Assembly (NCBI GenBank): GCA_027349605.1 | Contig: DAIEMM010000328.1 | Coordinates: 1-10,691 of the forward strand | DNA: 10,691 nt | Direction: 5' to 3' | Source: Anaeromyxobacteraceae bacterium | Lineage (GTDB): Bacteria; Myxococcota; Myxococcia; Myxococcales; Anaeromyxobacteraceae | Shown here: positions 6,234 to 10,691 of the stretch, in pieces | Layout of the letters: every line of letters begins with the position of its first letter | How positions within the stretch are numbered: the stretch's first letter is position 1 | Notes under the pieces: generated by a model | Seen by the model: the letters and a program-made list of their open reading frames with translations, nothing else | Database searches by the model: none | What the model was told of the DNA's origin: nothing | Made by a program: the position numbers and the translations under genes

Positions 6234-9200
6234 TCAGGCCTCGACGAGTTCCGCGCGCCGTGGGGGCCGCGAGGCCTGGTTGGCGTCCTCGATCGCGGCG
6301 GCGAGCCGCTCACCCAGGACCTTTACGTCGGGAGGATGGAGCATCGAGATGTGGTCCCCGGGCACCTCGACGGTGAGGATCCCCCGGCTGGCGAGGCCAG
6401 CCCACCCCCAGACGTCGGGACGCCGATCGGTTGAAGTGCGCTCCTCGCGGCGGAAGAGAACCAAGGAGCCGGCGAAGCGCCTCGGTCTGTGAAGCTCCGC
6501 GATCAGGACCTCCAACTCCTCGTCGCTGCGCAGGTAGGAGGGCTGGCGCAGGCCCGTGATCCGGCACACCCGGAGCGTCGCCTTCAGAAAAGCCCTCCAG
6601 GAATCCCGGCGGATTCGACTTGCGACCCGTCTGCCATCGGTCAGGCGGAATGCGATTCCGGCGATGCGGTCCAGGGGACCCGGAGCAACTCCCGCGGGAA
6701 CGACGAAGTGGCGCCAGGTCCCGGGCGCACCGTGGCGGACGCTGTCCACGAGGCCCAGGAACGCCACCTCCTTGCCCCGAGCTTGCAATTGGCATGCGAC
6801 CTCGAATGCGATCTGGCCCCCAATGCAGTAACCCGCGAGGTTGTAGGGGCCACGCGGCTGGATCCCCTCGATCCAGCCGACCATTTCGGAGGCCGCCGTC
6901 TCGATCGTCGCGCCGGAGTAGGGGCCGGTAAGGGAGGGCGGTTGGAGCGCATAGAGAGGACGGTCATGGCCAATCGACCTCCCCAGATCGCGGAACATGA
7001 GCGCGTCGCCCCTGAAGGGGGTGACGAGGAATACGGGTGGCAGCGGCCCGATCTCCTGCAAGGCCACGACCCGGGAGGGTGGTGGCGGATTCCCTTCTTC
7101 GAGCACCGCGGCGAGTCGATCCAACGTCGGAGCGCGGATCAGCGTCGCCAGCGGCAGCCGGATGCCGAAGACCTTCTCGATCTCCGCCATGAGACGAACC
7201 GCAAGCAGCGAGTGTCCCCCGATGTCGAAGAAGTCGTCGCTCGGCGTGATGTCTCGCCGGGCGAGAAGCTCTCCCCAGATCTCGTACAGGCGCCTTCCGA
7301 AGGGGGTCGACGGGCGCTCGCCCGACCGCGTCGTCGGTACGTCGACGCCCGAGACGTCGGGAGCGGGGAGCGCGCGACGATCGATCTTGTTGTTCGGGGT
7401 CAAGGGCATGCGTTGGAGCCGAACGAAGGCGGCGGGCACCATGTATTCGGGCAACGTTCGACGAAGATGGGCGCGAATCTCGCCGTCATCCGGCGTCGCC
7501 TCGCGGTCGCAAGCAACGTAGGCGACGAGCCGAGGGTCCCCGGGCCGGTCCTCCCGCAGCAAGACCACGGCCTGCGCAACGCCTCGAACTCCCGCCAGGG
7601 CCGATTCGATCTCGCCAAGCTCGATGCGAAAGCCTCGAAGCTTCACCTGATGGTCGCCGCGGCCCACGTACTCGAGGTCTCCGCTGCTCCGGAGGCGCAC
7701 GGTGTCTCCCGTCCGGTAGAGACGCCCTCCCGGCTCATCCCGGAAGGGGTCCGGAAGGAAGCGCTCGGCCGAAAGCTCCGGTCGGTTCAGGTAGCCGGCG
7801 GCCACGCCGTCGCCGCCGATGTGGAGCTCGCCCGGCACGCCCACGGGCACGTGGCGCCCGCGCCGGTCGAGGACGTGGGCCTGTGTGTTGGCGAGGGGCC
7901 GGCCGATGAGCACGGCTCCAACCGGACGGGGAACGCGGTAGAGGGTGGACCAGACCGTGGTTTCGGTGGGACCGTACATGTTCCACACCGTCGCGCGTGC
8001 CGTGAGCTGCTCGGCCAGGTCTGGCGGAAAGGCCTCGCCGCCGCAGAGGGCCCGGAAGCCCGTGCTGCCCTGCCAGCCTGCTGCAAGGAGAAGCCGCCAG
8101 GTCGTCGGCGTCGCCTGCATCAGCGTCACGCCCTCGTCCTCGACGAGCCGCCGGAGTTGCCCACCGTCCGCCGCCACATCCCTGCTCGCCAGGACGATTC
8201 GCGCACCGCAGACGAGCGGCAGCCACAGCTCGAGGACCGCGATGTCGAACGAGAGTGTCGTGAGGGCGATCACCCGGTCGTTCGCAGAAAGGCCAGGGTC
8301 GGCCCGCACGCTCCAGAGGAAGTTCACGACGGCGGCCACGGGTACCCGCACACCCTTTGGCCGACCGGTCGAGCCCGACGTGTACAGGATGTACGCAAGG
8401 CAATCGGACCGCGCCGCGGGCTGCGGTCGCGCCGACTGCTGACGGGCGATGGCCCCGGCATCCCCGTCCATCAGTACCAGCGTCGCACGATGCGGTGGCA
8501 ATACCGATCGCAGCGACCGCTCGGTGACGACGATCGAAATGGCCGAGTCGGCAACCATGAATGCGAGTCGTTCCGCAGGGAAGCCCGGGTCGAGCGGGAC
8601 GTAAGCGGCCCCTGCCTTGTGGATGGCGAGCATGGCCACGACCATCTCGGTCGATCGCTCGAGGCAGATCCCCACACCGACTCCGGGACCCGCGCCCATC
8701 GACGTCAGGTGCCGGGCCAGCTGGTTGGCCCGGCGGTCCAGTTCACCGTAGGAAAGCCGGTCTCGGCCGAACGCCACCGCCACCGCGTCCGGCGCACGGT
8801 CCACCTGGTCCTCCACGAGCTCGTGGATCAGCCTCTCCCGGGGGTAGTCACGTCGTGTGTCGTTCCATCCGAGCAATTCCGACCATTCGTCGCTCCCCAG
8901 CAAGCGCAGATCGTCGATCGGGCGGTCCGGTTCCTCCATCAGCCCGTCGAGCAGGGTCCTGAAGTGGCCTCCCATCCTCCGCATGCGTTCGGGCTCGAAG
9001 AGCTCGCGAGCGTAGTCCAGGTGGCAGGAGAGGTCATCGCCGGCGACGTCAGCCTCGAAGGTGAGGTCGAAGGGGCTGGCACCCCTGTCCAACGGCACCT
9101 CGGTGGCGGTTACCCCGTCGCCGAAGACCAGGCTCCGGTCCCTGGGCGGCTTGTAGTTGAAGGCGACGTGAAAGAGCGGCGAACTCCCCATCTGCCGTGC

Positions 9201-10502
9201 CGTGCGAACGGCGCGGAGGAGTTCGTCCAGCGGCTCGTCCTGGTGATCGAGTCCTGCGCGGATCGTGCGGGCGATGCGCGGGAGGAGGGTGCGGAAGGTG
9301 TCTTCTGGCGAGACATCCAGCCGGAGAGCCAGTTCGTTCACGAACAGCCCGACGAGGTCCCGGGACTCCGCCCGACGGCGCCCAGCGACGAGCAGGCCCA
9401 CCACCATCGACTCGCTCGCCGTGTGGCGGTAGAGGAGCACGGTGAATGCAGAGAGCAGGATCGAGGCGACCGTGACGCCCTCGCGCGCCGCGGTATCGCG
9501 CAGCCGCTGGTGCATACCGGTCGCGAGGGTCACGGGCACCCGCGCACTCTCGAAGTCGGGCGCTACCGGCCGGGGGTGGTCGGGCAGGACTTCCAGTACC
9601 GGGGGCTCGGGGCCGAGTTGCGCAAGCCAGTAGGCGAGATCCCGATCCTGTCGTTCCTCCTGCCTTGCCGAAGCCTGCCACGTCGCGAAGTCGACGTAGT
9701 CGACGGCGACCGGCCCCAACTCCGGCGGAGCGCCCATCGCGGCGGCCCTGTAAAACTGCCCAAGGTCATGGAGCGCGATGACACGCGACCTGGCGTCGAA
9801 GACCAGGTGGTGGACCAGGAGAAGCAGAACGTGATCGTCCTCCGCAAACCGGAGCAGGCTTGCGCGCACCACGGGTCCGGTCCGAAGGTCGAGGGGAAGC
9901 CGGGCCTCCTCCCAGGCCATGCGCTGCGTCACGCTCTCGCGCGACCCCGGCGCAACACCAGGCAAGTCGACCACGGGGAGGGGCACGGCTCCCGGTGGTT
10001 GCGGGCATTGCATCGGGACGCCGTCGCGCTCATGGAAGGTGGTCCGGAGCGCCCCGTGCCTGGCCACCAGGTCGCCAAGGGCCAGTCCGAGCGCCTCGAC
10101 CCGGAGAGCTCCCCGGAAGTGGATGGCGGAGACCATCCGGTAGGTGGGTCGGTCCGGGTGGAGTTGCTCCAGGAACCACATCCGTCGCTGGGCGCTCGTG
10201 AGCGGGTACGCGTCGGCCGGGGAGGCGCGGCCAATGGGAGGATACGTGATGACCTCGGACGGCGAACGTCGTGCCGCAATCTTTGCGGCGAGATCGCCGA
10301 GGCGAGGACCTTCGAATAGGTCCTGGTACGTCAGCGCGACGCCAGTTTCCGCAAGGACGCGCGCGAACATCTGCGCCGCCGAGACCGACGTGCCGCCGAG
10401 CGCGAAGAAGTCGCTGGCGACGCGAGCCCCTCCATGACCCAGAACCTCCCCCCAGATTCGCGCGAGTATTCCTTCTTCCGGAGTCTGAGGGGAGTCACTC
10501 AC
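6234..10502 (-). CDS. Nonribosomal peptide synthetase, T-C-A(Gly)-T-TE
   Basis: A 1422-aa single-module synthetase. A carrier domain (about 9-78) has LGGTS with Ser39. A condensation domain (about 96-540) has TSAQRRMWFLEQL, RHGALRTTF, HHLVFD (His231-Asp236), YVDFATWQ and VGLFVNE. An adenylation domain (about 562-1050) has YTSGSTGRPKG (707-717), YGPTETT, YRTGD and NNKIDRRALP. Its binding-pocket residues Asp753, Ile754, Leu757, Gln796, Leu819, Gly821, Met842, Val850, Trp851 and Lys1039 match the known glycine code. A second carrier domain (about 1065-1135) has IGGHS with Ser1098. A thioesterase (about 1155-1405) has GYCIGG with Cys1226, then Asp1253 and GDHISML with His1384. No epimerase or methyltransferase is present. 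GTG 10502-10500 is chosen because it lies 8 bp inside the upstream gene's end, with an AGGTG ribosome site about 7 nt before it. It would condense an acyl or aminoacyl starter with glycine and release it. Confidence 0.95.
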   Translation of the reverse strand: MSDSPQTPEEGILARIWGEVLGHGGARVASDFFALGGTSVSAAQMFARVLAETGVALTYQDLFEGPRLGDLAAKIAARRSPSEVITYPPIGRASPADAYPLTSAQRRMWFLEQLHPDRPTYRMVSAIHFRGALRVEALGLALGDLVARHGALRTTFHERDGVPMQCPQPPGAVPLPVVDLPGVAPGSRESVTQRMAWEEARLPLDLRTGPVVRASLLRFAEDDHVLLLLVHHLVFDARSRVIALHDLGQFYRAAAMGAPPELGPVAVDYVDFATWQASARQEERQDRDLAYWLAQLGPEPPVLEVLPDHPRPVAPDFESARVPVTLATGMHQRLRDTAAREGVTVASILLSAFTVLLYRHTASESMVVGLLVAGRRRAESRDLVGLFVNELALRLDVSPEDTFRTLLPRIARTIRAGLDHQDEPLDELLRAVRTARQMGSSPLFHVAFNYKPPRDRSLVFGDGVTATEVPLDRGASPFDLTFEADVAGDDLSCHLDYARELFEPERMRRMGGHFRTLLDGLMEEPDRPIDDLRLLGSDEWSELLGWNDTRRDYPRERLIHELVEDQVDRAPDAVAVAFGRDRLSYGELDRRANQLARHLTSMGAGPGVGVGICLERSTEMVVAMLAIHKAGAAYVPLDPGFPAERLAFMVADSAISIVVTERSLRSVLPPHRATLVLMDGDAGAIARQQSARPQPAARSDCLAYILYTSGSTGRPKGVRVPVAAVVNFLWSVRADPGLSANDRVIALTTLSFDIAVLELWLPLVCGARIVLASRDVAADGGQLRRLVEDEGVTLMQATPTTWRLLLAAGWQGSTGFRALCGGEAFPPDLAEQLTARATVWNMYGPTETTVWSTLYRVPRPVGAVLIGRPLANTQAHVLDRRGRHVPVGVPGELHIGGDGVAAGYLNRPELSAERFLPDPFRDEPGGRLYRTGDTVRLRSSGDLEYVGRGDHQVKLRGFRIELGEIESALAGVRGVAQAVVLLREDRPGDPRLVAYVACDREATPDDGEIRAHLRRTLPEYMVPAAFVRLQRMPLTPNNKIDRRALPAPDVSGVDVPTTRSGERPSTPFGRRLYEIWGELLARRDITPSDDFFDIGGHSLLAVRLMAEIEKVFGIRLPLATLIRAPTLDRLAAVLEEGNPPPPSRVVALQEIGPLPPVFLVTPFRGDALMFRDLGRSIGHDRPLYALQPPSLTGPYSGATIETAASEMVGWIEGIQPRGPYNLAGYCIGGQIAFEVACQLQARGKEVAFLGLVDSVRHGAPGTWRHFVVPAGVAPGPLDRIAGIAFRLTDGRRVASRIRRDSWRAFLKATLRVCRITGLRQPSYLRSDEELEVLIAELHRPRRFAGSLVLFRREERTSTDRRPDVWGWAGLASRGILTVEVPGDHISMLHPPDVKVLGERLAAAIEDANQASRPPRRAELVEA

Positions 10503-10691
10503 GGCGAAGCACCTGGTAGTCGACCTTGCCCCCCGAAGTGCGCGGCAGGAACGCCAGCCGGTGGAACCGGAAGGAGTCGGGTGTTGCTCGCAGGTCCCTG
10601 GCGAGCAGGCCCGCCAGATTGGCGAACGTGGCCGCATCTCCGTACTCGCAGTAAATATCGAGCCCCTCGTCGGCCGCGATCACCGCGGCCG
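10495..10691 (-). CDS. Adenylate-forming enzyme, C-terminal end only (cut by the window edge)
   Basis: The last 64 residues of a protein whose start lies right of the window. It ends RFHRLAFLPRTSGGKVDYQV plus LRRE. The LPRTSGGKVDYxxL block is the A10 motif of adenylate-forming enzymes (acyl-CoA synthetases, acyl-AMP ligases, NRPS A domains), whose Lys contacts the acid and phosphate in the first half-reaction. The protein stops about a dozen residues after this Lys, as in stand-alone ligases, and carries no carrier domain. The very next gene begins with one. The stop TGA (10497-10495) lies inside the NRPS start, an 8-bp overlap that implies coupled translation and equal amounts. It most likely loads the NRPS N-terminal carrier. 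Whether it activates a fatty acid, an aryl acid or an amino acid cannot be judged from this fragment. Confidence 0.85.
   Translation of the reverse strand, partial: AAVIAADEGLDIYCEYGDAATFANLAGLLARDLRATPDSFRFHRLAFLPRTSGGKVDYQVLRRE

Noticed and set aside
6489..10319. Open frame of 1276 codons on the plus strand opposite the NRPS gene
   Set aside because: It is a shadow of the high-GC NRPS coding strand. The translation has no recognisable domain, is rich in Arg, Gly and His, and the opposite strand holds a complete set of NRPS motifs.
10503..10637. N-terminal extension of the NRPS frame by 45 codons
   Set aside because: It overlaps the coding end of the upstream ligase in another frame and has no carrier-domain character. 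The GTG at 10502 has a ribosome site and begins just before the carrier domain.

Overview
This is a high-GC bacterial window with six protein-coding loci, three of them on the minus strand and continuing past or breaking within the window. No rRNA, tRNA, CRISPR array or transposase was seen. The GC-rich third codon positions, the secreted clan-A-like glycoside hydrolase and the small nonribosomal peptide synthetase (NRPS) would fit a large-genome soil or freshwater lineage such as Planctomycetota, Acidobacteriota or Myxococcota. The sequence alone does not decide which.

Left end (1-502): no supportable gene. It is visibly more AT-rich than the rest and holds a strong rightward intrinsic terminator (214-251) and a cluster of inverted repeats (397-476) just past the end of the leftward operon. 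Positions 503-2967 (minus) carry a two-gene glycan unit: a family 2 glycosyltransferase followed, with an ATGA overlap, by a Wzx/MOP-type oligosaccharide flippase. The glycosyltransferase frame is interrupted by an in-frame TAA at codon 24, inside a recognisable GT2 N-terminus, so the gene is either broken or carries a sequence error.

Middle (3087-6186, plus): divergent from the glycan unit, a secreted glycoside hydrolase (777 aa) is followed after 34 bp by an Sfp-type 4'-phosphopantetheinyl transferase (243 aa).

Right (6234-10691, minus): convergent with the transferase gene lies a 1422-aa single-module NRPS with the order T-C-A-T-TE. Its adenylation domain has the glycine-type specificity code D-I-L-Q-L-G-M-V-W-K, and its thioesterase carries Cys in place of the usual nucleophilic Ser. 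It overlaps by 8 bp the end of an upstream adenylate-forming enzyme that runs off the window. The likely logic is that the upstream enzyme activates an acid and loads it on the N-terminal carrier domain, the C domain joins it to glycine, and the Cys-thioesterase releases the product. The nearby phosphopantetheinyl transferase would prime both carrier domains. Whether this small acyl-Gly (or aminoacyl-Gly) product is tied to the neighbouring glycan genes is open.
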